From assembly GCF_000970085.1 (NCBI RefSeq), contig NZ_CP009506.1, positions 2,418,001-2,482,000 on the forward strand: a DNA stretch of 64,000 nt, written 5' to 3'. Every line of letters begins with the position of its first letter. Within the stretch, counting starts at the first letter, position 1. The DNA is from Methanosarcina siciliae T4/M (GTDB lineage: Archaea; Halobacteriota; Methanosarcinia; Methanosarcinales; Methanosarcinaceae). Of the stretch, positions 7,348 to 16,707 are shown one piece after another. A program made the translations under genes and the position numbers. Under the pieces are notes generated by a model that saw only the letters and a list, made by a program, of their open reading frames with translations, was not told where the DNA came from and ran no database searches.

Positions 7348-9168
7348 TCATAGAGAATTCCTCCTCCAGACGAAAAAAAGAAGGAACATGATTACAGCAG
7401 TCCCTCTGAAGCCCGAAACCTGGAATTCAGATCCTGAAGTCCCCTCATTTTCGGAATCAGAAGACGGATCAGATGATGTTCCTGTAACTAAGGATGTTTC
7501 CGGGGATGCAGAGGAGTTATCTTCCACGATAAGAACTTTGCTTGCTGACCTGTATCCTGTTTTGCTGGCATTTATCACATACCTGCCTGCAGCAGGACAG
7601 CTATAGTTCAGAATGCCTGAGTTGTTGGTAAAACCAATTTCTTGTTCGTCAAGGGTCAGAAGGGAATCTGCAACAGGTTCCGACATGCAGCGAACTCTTA
7701 GCTCGCAGTTTTCTCCCTCTATGGGCGTCAAGAAATCAATGGAGAGAGGATCTTCGTATCCTTTGAGTTTTATTATGGATAAATCTGTAGACCCATTGCT
7801 AATGAGCAGTCTGCTCCCATCGGGACTCCAGCCACTTAAATATTTTTTATTCAGAAACCTATAATTATTATCATCTCCAGTAAGTTGTATTTTTGTTGAT
7901 CCGTCCGGGCTTGCAACAAAAACAGAATCCGATGTAGTAAAACTGATAAAGTCTCCTGAAGGATGCCATTCATAGTCGGTTATTGCGGATGCGATCAGGT
8001 TTTTTTCACTTCCGTCAGGATTGATTGTATAAAGGTCCGTACCCTGTGTAAAAGCTATTTTATCTCCTTTCGGGCTCCAGCTGGGTTTGAAGACACAACG
8101 CCCTGAAAACTCCTCAAGCACTTGGACATTTTTCCCTGTCGAATTTGCCAGAAATATAGTGACTTTGCCAGATTTTACAATATTGAAAATAAGGTTTTTT
8201 CTATCAGGGCTGAAACTAAAAACATCTCCACTTCTATAAAAATGTTCTGTTGAAAGTTTAAATCTATCCGTTCCATCGACCTTAATTGAATAGAAACTGA
8301 AATTTTCATCAACATAAAATACTCTGCTGTCATCAGGACTCCAGTCAATCACAATTCCGTTAACCAGTCTCTTATTTTCGGTTCCGTTTTCGTTTATAAT
8401 CCAGAGACCAGTTTCTTCGTCTTCGGTATGGCCAGTACTATATGCTATTTTTTTGCCATCATTGCTCCAAAGTGCAGTTATTACATTATATGTATCTGTA
8501 AACTGTTGGAGCACATGGCCATTCGAGTCAAGTAAGTATAATTGATAATTTAGAGGATCCTTATCCATTATTATAAGGGCTTTTGTGTCCTCCGGATTCC
8601 AAATAAAATTAGTTTGCCATTCAAGGTCCAGAATATTTTCCCTAATATTATCAACTGTTGTATAATTACATTTACCTGCGGTCTTAATCAATGTGTTATC
8701 CGGATCAGCAATTACATAAAAGTCCCTTACCGTGAAAATATTAGCAAAAATTCCTATCCTACTCCCATCCGGACTCCATTGACTCCAAGAAAAGGGATAG
8801 TATACTCCTCTTATACTGAGGCTTCTTTCTTTCGTATTATTCGGGGTTGATGCCAATTCCCGGATTCCGCTTCCATCTGCATTCAGTACATACACGGCGT
8901 AAAGCCTGGTTCCTGTCATGGGGTTGAAAAATGCATCTATCACCACTCTGCTGCCGTCAGGACTCCATGAGCCATAAAACGATGGTTCTTCGTTGACGCT
9001 GATTTTGGAAGATTCTACAAGGCTATCAAAATAAGGAGTCACTATTTGTGATACGGGTATAATTTCTTCAACACTCACACTGAAATTTTCGGGTGAAGCT
9101 GTAAAACCTGTAGATATACTTGAAATCAGAAAGATTAAGAATAGACTTATATTCAGTGTTCTTAGCAT
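7348..9168 (-). CDS. Secreted PD40/TolB-like beta-propeller protein with PEGA domain and C-terminal anchor
   Basis: A 606-residue surface protein. Residues 1-24 are a signal peptide; from about 60 to 470 there are eight or so PD40 blades with the signature WSPDGSRI / WNPEDTKAL / WSNDGKKIAY / WSPKGDKIAF / WHPSGDFISF; residues 475-550 form a PEGA-like beta domain (LLTLDEQEIGFTNNSG...YVINASKTGY). A Ser/Glu-rich linker and VSGFRG plus a hydrophobic helix and RRR resemble a PGF-CTERM sorting tail. It is a close paralogue of the protein at 18525-20342, but the permease genes that follow that copy are missing here: similarity stops right after the stop codon. This makes it an orphan. Likely role: outside-facing binding partner of the ABC-2 exporters. 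Confidence 0.82.
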   Translation of the reverse strand: MLRTLNISLFLIFLISSISTGFTASPENFSVSVEEIIPVSQIVTPYFDSLVESSKISVNEEPSFYGSWSPDGSRVVIDAFFNPMTGTRLYAVYVLNADGSGIRELASTPNNTKERSLSIRGVYYPFSWSQWSPDGSRIGIFANIFTVRDFYVIADPDNTLIKTAGKCNYTTVDNIRENILDLEWQTNFIWNPEDTKALIIMDKDPLNYQLYLLDSNGHVLQQFTDTYNVITALWSNDGKKIAYSTGHTEDEETGLWIINENGTENKRLVNGIVIDWSPDDSRVFYVDENFSFYSIKVDGTDRFKLSTEHFYRSGDVFSFSPDRKNLIFNIVKSGKVTIFLANSTGKNVQVLEEFSGRCVFKPSWSPKGDKIAFTQGTDLYTINPDGSEKNLIASAITDYEWHPSGDFISFTTSDSVFVASPDGSTKIQLTGDDNNYRFLNKKYLSGWSPDGSRLLISNGSTDLSIIKLKGYEDPLSIDFLTPIEGENCELRVRCMSEPVADSLLTLDEQEIGFTNNSGILNYSCPAAGRYVINASKTGYRSASKVLIVEDNSSASPETSLVTGTSSDPSSDSENEGTSGSEFQVSGFRGTAVIMFLLFFVWRRNSL

Positions 9169-9335
9169 ACGATTCCCTGCAAATCTAAATTTTGTTTATT
9201 TTTCAACTGATTCTGAATATTATGAAGAAAATTAACTAAGGGGAGGGAATTTTGAAAGATATATCGAGTTATTCAACCAGCATACACAGAACCGGTAATC
9301 TGTGTACATCCTCCAACATCGTTCCAGAGCATATT

Positions 9336-11270
9336 TTAACTGAAGTTTCAAAGAAACGCGATTTTAACCTCAATTTTCTCTAAAAAACAATATCAGCTGA
9401 CCTTTTGCAAATTTTTTATTTGTAGATCCTAAGTCTTAAATTCACTTTAAAAAGTCTATTGATATTGTTTATTTCAAAAAGTTATTTATATAGGTAGATC
9501 ATAATCAATACTATGGTATTTTTAAGAAAGAAACTCGTCAATGGGAAACCTTACTGGTATATAGTAGAATCTGCCAGAGTTGATGGAAAGGTAAAAACCA
9601 TTTTTCAGGTTTATCTGGGTAGCGCAGAAAAAATACTTGAGATGAAAAGGCAATGTGAATCATTGCCCTATGATAAACTTAGATCCTTTGATTACGGCAA
9701 GCTTGCCGCACTTCTTCATGTGAATGAAGAACTTGGATTCATTGACATAGTTAACAAGCATACTGACAAAAAATTAATAGATGGATTGAGTGTTGGAGAA
9801 TACCTCTTACTTGATGTAATCGGAAAAAGTCACGGCGTTTTAAGTGAAAACGGGATTGAAGAGTGGTTCAAAAAATCCCCTTTAGCTTTCATGTGGAAAT
9901 TCCCGCACAAGTTAAATTGTCAGAATTTTCTGAACCAAATGAATTATGTCGACTTGGATACTATGAAAAAGATTGAAGACGATCTTTGCAGAGTTCTTGT
10001 AGGAAAGGGATTTACTCCATCAATAATGTTTGTGGATGAATCAAACTGGTTTACGTATGCTAACAATTATGATGACGAGAGCGAACTGCTTCATAAAGGA
10101 TATAACAAAAAGCATAGGAAAGACAAAAATCAAATATGTGTTTCGCTAGCTGTAAACGAGGATAACATACCTTTTATTCATGAAACATATCCTGGAAATG
10201 TTCATGACTCTGAAGAATTTTCAGGCATAGTAGATAAAATCATAAACAGACTGACTGAATTAAATATCTGTTCTGAAGATCTTGTTCTTGTTTTCGATAA
10301 GGGTAACAACTCAAAAGATAACATTGAAAAGGTAACCTCAAAAATGAGTTTTGTAGGATCTGTAAAAACAAATCAAGCCGAGGAGCTTCTCGATGTTCCG
10401 CTTTCCAAATATGAGTGTTTATACAAGAATTCGAAAGGTAACAAAATTTTTGGATACAGAACAAAACACCAGTTTTACGGAGCAGAATATACGACCGTAA
10501 TAACCTACAACGAAGGAACTTACAAGCTTCAAAAGAGCACTTATGAAACAAACAAATCAAGAATAATTGATAGTTTGGAGGATCTCCAGAGAAGATTAGA
10601 AAGCAGTAAAGGAAAAGAAAGAAACAGGAGCAGCGTAGAACGTGAGGTTGCAGGAATTATTCTGAAAAAATACAATAGCGTTATAAAATATGAAATAATT
10701 GATGCTCTGGAAGGGAAGAAAAAACCTCAGTTAAAGTTCTGGATTGATGAAGAAAACGAAAAAAAGTGCGAAAAGACGTTTGGGAAGAACGTCCTATTTA
10801 CGGATAAGCAAAAGTGGCAAACTAAAAAGATAGTGAAAACATATAACAGTAAGAATCTTGTTGAAGATGATTTTAAACTGTTGAATGATCACTTACTTGT
10901 TCCTGTAGGACCAGTATATCATCACAAGGATGAAAACATTAGAGTTCATGTGTTTTTGGCTATGGTTGGCCTACTTTTCTACAGATACCTGGCATGGGAG
11001 ACCAAAATGTACGGTTTCTCTTTGAAAAAGCTCATTGAAAAACTGTCTGAGATCAAGATTGCGGTAGTTCAGGAAAAAGAGTCCAAAAAAAGCAAAATTA
11101 TTGTGGAAGAAATGGACACAAAACAAGCATCGTTATTTTCTTTTCTAAACATGGAAAAATACCTGCCATATTAACAAAATCGTTATTGGCAGGATTATTC
11201 TTTTATTAGGCATACACAAACAAAGCCAGAGGATAACGGAAAATCACTCATCTTTGAAAGGTGAGTTTAA
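9336..11270 (+). mobile_element. IS1634-like insertion sequence
   Basis: One transposase gene flanked by imperfect inverted ends: TTTCAAAGA-N5-GATTTT at 9346-9365 and its reverse complement at 11240-11259, possibly extending outward to TTAA. No convincing target duplication was found, so the exact ends are uncertain. The right end abuts the 1.08-kb repeat at 11299, so the element may have helped move or mark that segment. Confidence 0.6.
9513..11174 (+). CDS. IS1634-type (IS4 superfamily) transposase
   Basis: A 553-residue DDE transposase. The start MVFLRKKLVNGKPYWYIVES is the small beta-rich N-terminal domain of this family; the catalytic core shows the first Asp in MFVDESNW (about 173), the second in LVFDKGNN (about 263), and a long insertion (residues 330-430) before the C-terminal YRYLAWE segment. 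Length and order fit IS1634 members of Methanosarcina. The frame is intact, so the element may be active. ATG start; a TATA-like TTATTTATATAGG lies about 25 bp upstream. Confidence 0.85.
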   Translation: MVFLRKKLVNGKPYWYIVESARVDGKVKTIFQVYLGSAEKILEMKRQCESLPYDKLRSFDYGKLAALLHVNEELGFIDIVNKHTDKKLIDGLSVGEYLLLDVIGKSHGVLSENGIEEWFKKSPLAFMWKFPHKLNCQNFLNQMNYVDLDTMKKIEDDLCRVLVGKGFTPSIMFVDESNWFTYANNYDDESELLHKGYNKKHRKDKNQICVSLAVNEDNIPFIHETYPGNVHDSEEFSGIVDKIINRLTELNICSEDLVLVFDKGNNSKDNIEKVTSKMSFVGSVKTNQAEELLDVPLSKYECLYKNSKGNKIFGYRTKHQFYGAEYTTVITYNEGTYKLQKSTYETNKSRIIDSLEDLQRRLESSKGKERNRSSVEREVAGIILKKYNSVIKYEIIDALEGKKKPQLKFWIDEENEKKCEKTFGKNVLFTDKQKWQTKKIVKTYNSKNLVEDDFKLLNDHLLVPVGPVYHHKDENIRVHVFLAMVGLLFYRYLAWETKMYGFSLKKLIEKLSEIKIAVVQEKESKKSKIIVEEMDTKQASLFSFLNMEKYLPY

Positions 11271-11298
11271 CTCTAAAATTCACATATTATCGACTCTT

Positions 11299-12375
11299 TA
11301 TAAGTTTTCTGTCCATAGTCTCTAACAATCAGTGCGATCTCTCAGAATTAGTGTTTTCTGTTTTTATGAAAAAGTATTATAATAAGAAAGAAAACACTCC
11401 AAGAAAAAGACATCATAAGACCTTTTATCCGGCATTACTTAGCAAAAAAAAAGAGAGATTATGAGAATGTATTTTCATCCTCAATGTCAGAATAAAATCG
11501 TAAATATTATAAACCATTCTGAGATAACCATAAACTGTTTTCAAACTCATATTCTTATTTTGCACCCATATAATTCCATGATTTCCATGATAAAAAGAAA
11601 TCTGGTAGTTTGAATTGCGGCCTACGGGATATAATAACACCCCTTTTGTTTTATTGTTACACAACCTTTTGTTTTGTTGTTACGGAATTAAATGCTCCCT
11701 GAAGTAAACATCAGTAGATATATCAGGTAAACAATATACAGGCCTGCCGGAATGCCTACAGTAAGGGAAGCATTTTTAATTGACATGTTTCGGGCATGTA
11801 AAAGTGCAAACACCCAGATGTACGCAGATAGTAAGGTGCATAAAATTCCAATTATTTGTGATGTATAATAGAAGGGATTGTTTGAGAAGACCTGTCTTAT
11901 ACCCTGTACCATGATTTGCGGGCCCATTGATGAAAAATCTACTGAAGACAGCAATTTATACGATACGACAAAGTTTATGAAACCGCTAAATATCAGTGGT
12001 ACAAACCCGTAACTCACGAATTCCAGAGTCCTCTTAAATGAACCTGTTGAATGAAACAAAGATGATATTAAATACAGGATCCCAGCCAGTATAAACCATG
12101 TTAAAAATGTTCCAATCAAACCCCCAAGGACACCTCCAGCGGCACCAAAGAATGTTGCTATGGAAGAGAAAGACGAGCCAGATGAGCCAAGGTCGGAAGA
12201 AAGCGATTCTCTAAACATATTCATGACAAGGAAACCTGAAGCTATTGCAAGTGCCGAGTATACAAGTAATATCAGGGCAGGATACTTAAAACTGACTTCA
12301 TTTTTCGATTTCCGGCTGAAAAACGAATCCGGGTTAAATAATAGACGATTTAGATCTAGGTTATCCATATTTTTC
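11299..12375. repeat. 1.08-kb direct repeat, copy 1 (Yip1 gene and 3' flank)
   Basis: Nearly identical, by eye, to 34553-35628 in the same orientation; only scattered substitutions and one-base run differences were seen. It covers the Yip1-family gene and about 390 bp of non-coding DNA beyond its stop. Similarity begins at TATAAGTTTT and ends inside the ribosome-site region just before the ATG, so the promoters differ. The two copies lie about 23 kb apart. Confidence 0.9.
11688..12368 (-). CDS. Yip1-family integral membrane protein, copy 1
   Basis: A 226-residue protein starting MDNLDLNRLLFNPDSFF. That start is chosen, rather than three codons earlier, because it is the one conserved in the copy at 34941-35621. 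Five hydrophobic segments (about 30-50, 70-95, 105-125, 170-195, 205-225) follow a short cytosolic head with the NPDSFF motif that opens many archaeal Yip1/DUF1282 proteins. Function is unknown; in archaea these genes often accompany exporters. The two copies differ by only a few residues. Confidence 0.75.
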   Translation of the reverse strand: MDNLDLNRLLFNPDSFFSRKSKNEVSFKYPALILLVYSALAIASGFLVMNMFRESLSSDLGSSGSSFSSIATFFGAAGGVLGGLIGTFLTWFILAGILYLISSLFHSTGSFKRTLEFVSYGFVPLIFSGFINFVVSYKLLSSVDFSSMGPQIMVQGIRQVFSNNPFYYTSQIIGILCTLLSAYIWVFALLHARNMSIKNASLTVGIPAGLYIVYLIYLLMFTSGSI

Positions 12376-12466
12376 ACATCCTTGCATATCTTATGTAATA
12401 AGACATCTTAAAATATATAAAGAATTCATATGTTAATCAGCTATTATGCCAACCCCAATAAAGGTG

Positions 12467-13249
12467 TCAATACCCCTCTCCACTAAAAGCAAGCAATAGA
12501 GCCAGATTATTAACTGTCCCGTTTGTAATAGTCTTGTTGAGAAGTACAAGGAGCATTGGAGCAGTGCAGGGAACTTTTACAAACGAAAACAATATCCTGA
12601 GAAAGAAAACTCCACCCAGAGTACCCGCATATTTTCTGGCAAAACTCTGAAAATAATTATCCAGAAGGACAGGCGATTTTAAGATCCCCAGAAGATTTAA
12701 CCCGATAAGAATTACACCGATGCCTGTAACTACACCGATGCCTGTAACAAAAGAAAAGCTTTCCAAATCTGGAATTGATTTTCGGAATGAGAGCAAACAC
12801 AGGCCCAATATTAGGTAAGAACCTACCAACCCCAATCCAAATACCATTGCACGTACCATACCGCTTTTCGCGCTATTGCTCGTCCCTGCAGTAATATTTT
12901 CCTCTTCCACAAGATATTCATCAATTAAAGTTTTTAGCTTTTCTTCAGTAATTTCTTCTTTGGGAATCTTTGTTTCATTGTTTATCACAATAGCCGGGAC
13001 TTCGAGAAAACCATATTTATTCCATTGATTAAAACCATCACCAGTACTGGTTTCAATTCTTGATATAACAACACTGTTATTATATTGAGTTTCAAATCGA
13101 TCAACAATTGGATCAGTTATTTCGCAATCATGGCAGTCTTTTTGATGGAAATACTGGACTGTGACCGGATCTGCATAAGCTCTCGGAACAAAAATAAGAA
13201 ATAAATAAATGATAGTCAGGAGAGCTATTATATGGAAAAGATTTTTCAT
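12467..13249 (-). CDS. Thioredoxin-like domain fused to truncated DsbD/CcdA-type membrane domain
   Basis: A signal peptide (to RAYA) is followed by a thioredoxin fold with the redox motif CHDC (in YFHQKDCHDCEIT) and the cis-proline segment EVPAIVI, an acidic linker, then hydrophobic helices and FVKVPCTAPMLLVLL, a proline-cysteine pore motif of the CcdA/DsbD family that carries electrons across the membrane. The frame then ends abruptly at AFSGEGY. In the other frame GVLTPLLGLA appears for ten codons before stops, so the natural C-terminus was lost by a one-base change plus deletion. The start at 13249 keeps the signal peptide compact; a GTG at 13282 is the alternative. Probably non-functional as an electron carrier. 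Confidence 0.6.
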   Translation of the reverse strand: MKNLFHIIALLTIIYLFLIFVPRAYADPVTVQYFHQKDCHDCEITDPIVDRFETQYNNSVVISRIETSTGDGFNQWNKYGFLEVPAIVINNETKIPKEEITEEKLKTLIDEYLVEEENITAGTSNSAKSGMVRAMVFGLGLVGSYLILGLCLLSFRKSIPDLESFSFVTGIGVVTGIGVILIGLNLLGILKSPVLLDNYFQSFARKYAGTLGGVFFLRILFSFVKVPCTAPMLLVLLNKTITNGTVNNLALLLAFSGEGY

Positions 13250-13310
13250 GAAAATCCCTATAAGTACATCTTTTATTTTCACGAATCTGTGTATGCCGAT
13301 AATAGGAAAC

Positions 13311-13961
13311 TCAATTATCGGAATTCTGTTTGCACCGCGACCATTTAATTCCTAATACCAGAAATATCAGCAGTATTCCAAGAATTATACTTCCTTTCAA
13401 GATGGGAAGAATGGGATAGTCAAGTACAAGGTAACGTACAAAAATGAAGGTACATGCGATTACATAGAAAACCAGCAGTCTCATAGGATCTTTTTGATTT
13501 GCTTTCCTCTCACCATATATGATCTTTGAGAGTGAGACTCCGATAAACAATAAAAGCAAAATCCAGTATATCTGATCCATATTATAAACTAAAGAAGCAT
13601 AAAGATAGGCGATATACAAAAGTATTGTAACGAGTAGAAGACCCATATGTTCTCGAATTGATGAAGAAATTTTAGTTTCTTCATCTTTACAGATCTCCGT
13701 GATTTTTTCGTCAGGAGACTTTGAACTCAAAATATGGTTAGTTATAACGGAAAAATTATTGTTATCAATTTGTTCCTTTTTTCTATACCAGACCATAAAA
13801 GAGAAATGGATAGCTGTAATAAAGAGGGCCAGAATAAATACCCCTGACATCCCTCGCGGAATATATCCTTCCCTATTTAGTAGCCCGATTATTAAAAAAC
13901 TAACAACTAATACTGGGAATGAACGTAATAATTCCTCTTTTACTATATAATCAATCTTCAT
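13311..13961 (-). CDS. Six-helix integral membrane protein, unknown
   Basis: 216 residues with six hydrophobic segments (about 14-32, 38-58, 105-125, 129-147, 160-177, 185-205). A charged cytosolic loop (60-100) contains DEKITEICKDEETK. No family motif is recognised. It lies between the DsbD-like gene and the ABC ATPase on the same strand, 29 bp upstream of the former, so the two may be co-transcribed. A phospholipid- or redox-related role would be a guess. Confidence 0.6.
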   Translation of the reverse strand: MKIDYIVKEELLRSFPVLVVSFLIIGLLNREGYIPRGMSGVFILALFITAIHFSFMVWYRKKEQIDNNNFSVITNHILSSKSPDEKITEICKDEETKISSSIREHMGLLLVTILLYIAYLYASLVYNMDQIYWILLLLFIGVSLSKIIYGERKANQKDPMRLLVFYVIACTFIFVRYLVLDYPILPILKGSIILGILLIFLVLGIKWSRCKQNSDN

Positions 13962-14065
13962 AACCCAAACACCACTGTACTTTTGAGAATTTTGAGCTTA
14001 AACCTATTTACTTCTAAACCTGTGTTTATAGAATAATACTGTGTTCCAACTTATTTCTTCCATAT

Positions 14066-15136
14066 TTATGCCCCTTCAATAATTTTGAGGAACAGCTTCT
14101 GCAGGTTCATTTCTTCTTCTTCGAACATGGATACGGTACCGCCTGCGTTTTTAACAGCCTTTGCAATCTCTGTACGGAGTTTCATTTCAGTATGTACGTA
14201 CAGAGTCTTATCCCGAATATCAAGAGCTGTCACACCCTCCACATTCTTTACGGCATTTGCAGCGGCAGAAACAGGAATTTCCTGGACCTCAAGCAAATAA
14301 TTCACGCCTTCCTTTTCCCTGATCATGTCCCGCAGGTCTTCCACGGACCCTACTGCCAGCAGCTTCCCTCTTGCAATTATTGCGATCCTGTCGCAGATCT
14401 CTTCTACTTCTGCCATGGAATGCGAACTCAGAAAAACAGTAACTCCTTTACTCCGGTTCAGGTCTTTTATAAGGTCCCGCATCATCTGAGCTCCAAGGGG
14501 ATCGATACCGCTTGTCGGTTCATCAAGGAAAAGGACCGAAGGCTCGTTGATCAGAGCCTGGGCAAGCCCGAAACGCTTACGCATCCCTGTGGAAAAGCCG
14601 CCTGTTTTCTGGTCGACGGCACGGGTAAGGCCCACGGTCTCAAGCAGGCTTACAATCCTTTTTTCCCGGATATCGGGTTCGATATTGTAGAGTTTTGCAT
14701 AAAAGCGAAGGTTCTGTCTTGCAGTGAGGTTGTCATAAAAACCGGCAGGTTCGGGAAGGACTCCTGTCGTTTCCCTTATATTGATTACCTCACGGATGAT
14801 ATCGAAACCTGCAACCTTCCCGCTTCCTTCGCTTGGTTCAAGCAGTCCGATAAGCATTTTCATAGTTGTGGTCTTGCCAGCTCCGTTAGGACCCACAAAA
14901 CCGAATACCTCCCCCTTTCTTACCTGCAGGTTGAGGTTGTCTACCGCACGGATCTGGTTCTCCTTTCCGAAGACCTTACTCAGGTGAATGGTTTCTATTG
15001 CGAATTCATCTGTTTTCCGTACAATTCCGTTTTGTTCCAATTCCACACCTATAGAATCCATGCCTGTTGATTCTATGCCTGTTGATTCTATGCCTGTTGA
15101 TTCCATGCCTGTTGATTCTATGCCTGTTGATTCCAC
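14066..15136 (-). CDS. ABC transporter ATP-binding protein of the propeller/ABC-2 cassette
   Basis: A 356-residue ATPase. Walker A GPNGAGKTT at 82-90, signature FSTGM at 181-185, Walker B VLFLDEP at 201-207, H-loop LSSHSM near 236-241, and a C-terminal accessory domain like DUF4162. It energises the ABC-2 permeases encoded just upstream; it starts 2 bp after the NEW3 gene ends and is the last gene of that operon. The first 30 residues are odd: five ESTG(I/M) repeats and a degenerate DSIGV, not part of the ABC fold. In-frame ATGs in the repeat (codons 1, 11 and 26) offer alternative starts. No second complete ATPase of this type is present, though two other permease pairs lie within 14 kb. Confidence 0.9.
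   Translation of the reverse strand: MESTGIESTGMESTGIESTGIESTGMDSIGVELEQNGIVRKTDEFAIETIHLSKVFGKENQIRAVDNLNLQVRKGEVFGFVGPNGAGKTTTMKMLIGLLEPSEGSGKVAGFDIIREVINIRETTGVLPEPAGFYDNLTARQNLRFYAKLYNIEPDIREKRIVSLLETVGLTRAVDQKTGGFSTGMRKRFGLAQALINEPSVLFLDEPTSGIDPLGAQMMRDLIKDLNRSKGVTVFLSSHSMAEVEEICDRIAIIARGKLLAVGSVEDLRDMIREKEGVNYLLEVQEIPVSAAANAVKNVEGVTALDIRDKTLYVHTEMKLRTEIAKAVKNAGGTVSMFEEEEMNLQKLFLKIIEGA
15044..15133 (-). repeat. 15-bp coding tandem repeat in ABC ATPase N-terminus
   Basis: Five copies of a 15-bp unit (GAATCAACAGGCATA and one-base variants) plus a degenerate sixth. Because the unit is a multiple of three it adds or removes five residues, ESTG(I/M), without breaking the frame. Two of the units encode methionine, so copy number also changes the number of possible start codons. 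Confidence 0.85.
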
Positions 15137-15138
15137 AT

Positions 15139-16707
15139 TTACCGCCTTCCGAACTTACGTATTACAAAAACAAGTACAAGTACTGCAAAGCCCAGCATTG
15201 CTATTCCAAGAAGCCCGCTGCTTGACGACTTTTCCACATTCACCTTGATACTTTTCTCCGAGCTCACAAGGTCGTCGCTCTTCGCCCGGATGAAAATCTC
15301 CTTTGCACCGGAGCCGGCATTAGCATTTGCAGTGATTTCTACAGATATGCTCTTTGACTCGCCTGCTTCCAGTTCGTCTATTGTCCCGAAGCCCTGGATC
15401 TGCGTACTGAGGCCGCTAACATCATTGATCTCAAGAGTGACATCTTCCAGTGCATCGTTCCCTCTATTTTCAATGCTGATCCGGACGTCAGAAGAACTGC
15501 CGGGGTTCAGGGTTAATTCTTCAGGGTTTGAATCGACTTTGAGCAATTCTTCGTTTTCAAGATCGTTGTTGATATTCACCTCAAGCTGCCGGGAAACGAT
15601 CTTGTTTCCGCTTACTGCTGCCACTATAACCGGATAAAGCCCGCTTGTAGCATTCTGAGAAGGCTTGACCTTTACGGTAAAAGCCAGTTCCTCGCCGGCA
15701 GAAAGCATAAGGGAAGAAAGCCTTTCCTCCTCATCGTCATCGTTGACAAATTCCGCCCTCCAGCCTTCAGGCAGACTGAGGACTTCAAGATCCAGTTTAA
15801 GCGGCTGATCATACCGGTTTTTTAAGGAAACCGCAAATTCCGCAGTTGTTTCCGGCCGGATTTCAAACCCCACTATGTTTGAATTCAGCTCTACGTACGC
15901 ACTCAGGTCCTGGTCTATGGAAAGTTTGGGGTTTATGCTTACGCTGATAGGCAAAAGTACACTCCGGTTTCCTTTTTCCGGACATGCTGCCACCAGGACT
16001 TCATAATCTCCTTTTGTTGCATTCAGAGGAGGATTTACGAGGATTTCAAACTCCTGACTCTCGCCTGCAGGAACTCCCAGCTTTGTAATCCGGGCCCCGT
16101 CGGTAGAAAGCAGGTCAACTCCCCACTGTTCAGGTTTCGAAACCAGATAAATCCGAAAATTAGCTCTGCTTTCATACTTATTTTCTACAAAAGCCCCGAA
16201 ACTGACGGGAATCCCCGGATGGGTCTTTTTTCCCGGGATATCGGAATAAATTTCCAGATTGGACATTGCGGCCCTGTCAATCGTTACCGTAAATTCCCGA
16301 TATATCTTATCATAATTACGGCGATTTTCTCCATAAGGCTTCAGCCCTATTTTTACAGTATATGCTCCATCTTCTACATTTTCAGGAACCCTTACCTTAA
16401 GAGTCAGTTCCCTTTCATCGGCTTCCTCGGGCAGAGTGATCTGGCTGACCTGACTGCCATCGGAATAAACTCCTGCAGTCCAGTTTTCGGGCACTTTCTC
16501 TATAAAAAAAGTAACTGAGGTGCTCTCAGAAGTATTGTATCCCTTTTCGACAGTAAAGCTGAACTCCACAAGGTCTCCGGGTCTTGCAACCTTGCCGCTG
16601 ATATCACTCAGGACTGCAAGACTGGAGAAGTCCGCCCCGGCAGGAAGGGACATAAGAGGAAGTAACATCAATAGAACTAGGAAGAGTTTCTTTTCATTCT
16701 CAAGCAC
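15139..16707 (-). CDS. NEW3-domain (Ig-like) membrane-anchored protein of the ABC cassette
   Basis: 522 residues. A signal peptide (residues 1-26, ending PAGA) is followed by four tandem beta-sandwich domains of the NEW3/NPCBM-associated type, each with a D(I)xGKxxxPGxxVxF opening: SDISGKVARPGDLVEF, then SDIPGKKTHPGIPVSF, a third around NSNIVGFEIRPETT, and a fourth around LTLNPGSSSDVRISI. A single C-terminal helix (about 497-517) and RKFGRR anchor it with the domains outside. The start is GTG at 16707, overlapping the permease stop by 8 bp, so translation is coupled. It probably handles cargo or links exporter and cell wall; COG1470-type proteins are regularly found next to ABC-2 transporters in archaea. 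Confidence 0.85.
   Translation of the reverse strand: MLENEKKLFLVLLMLLPLMSLPAGADFSSLAVLSDISGKVARPGDLVEFSFTVEKGYNTSESTSVTFFIEKVPENWTAGVYSDGSQVSQITLPEEADERELTLKVRVPENVEDGAYTVKIGLKPYGENRRNYDKIYREFTVTIDRAAMSNLEIYSDIPGKKTHPGIPVSFGAFVENKYESRANFRIYLVSKPEQWGVDLLSTDGARITKLGVPAGESQEFEILVNPPLNATKGDYEVLVAACPEKGNRSVLLPISVSINPKLSIDQDLSAYVELNSNIVGFEIRPETTAEFAVSLKNRYDQPLKLDLEVLSLPEGWRAEFVNDDDEEERLSSLMLSAGEELAFTVKVKPSQNATSGLYPVIVAAVSGNKIVSRQLEVNINNDLENEELLKVDSNPEELTLNPGSSSDVRISIENRGNDALEDVTLEINDVSGLSTQIQGFGTIDELEAGESKSISVEITANANAGSGAKEIFIRAKSDDLVSSEKSIKVNVEKSSSSGLLGIAMLGFAVLVLVFVIRKFGRR

Noticed and set aside
14192..15070. Long + strand open frame (292 codons) opposite the ABC ATPase
   Set aside because: Antisense to a clearly conserved ATPase; composition is what the complement of that gene gives.
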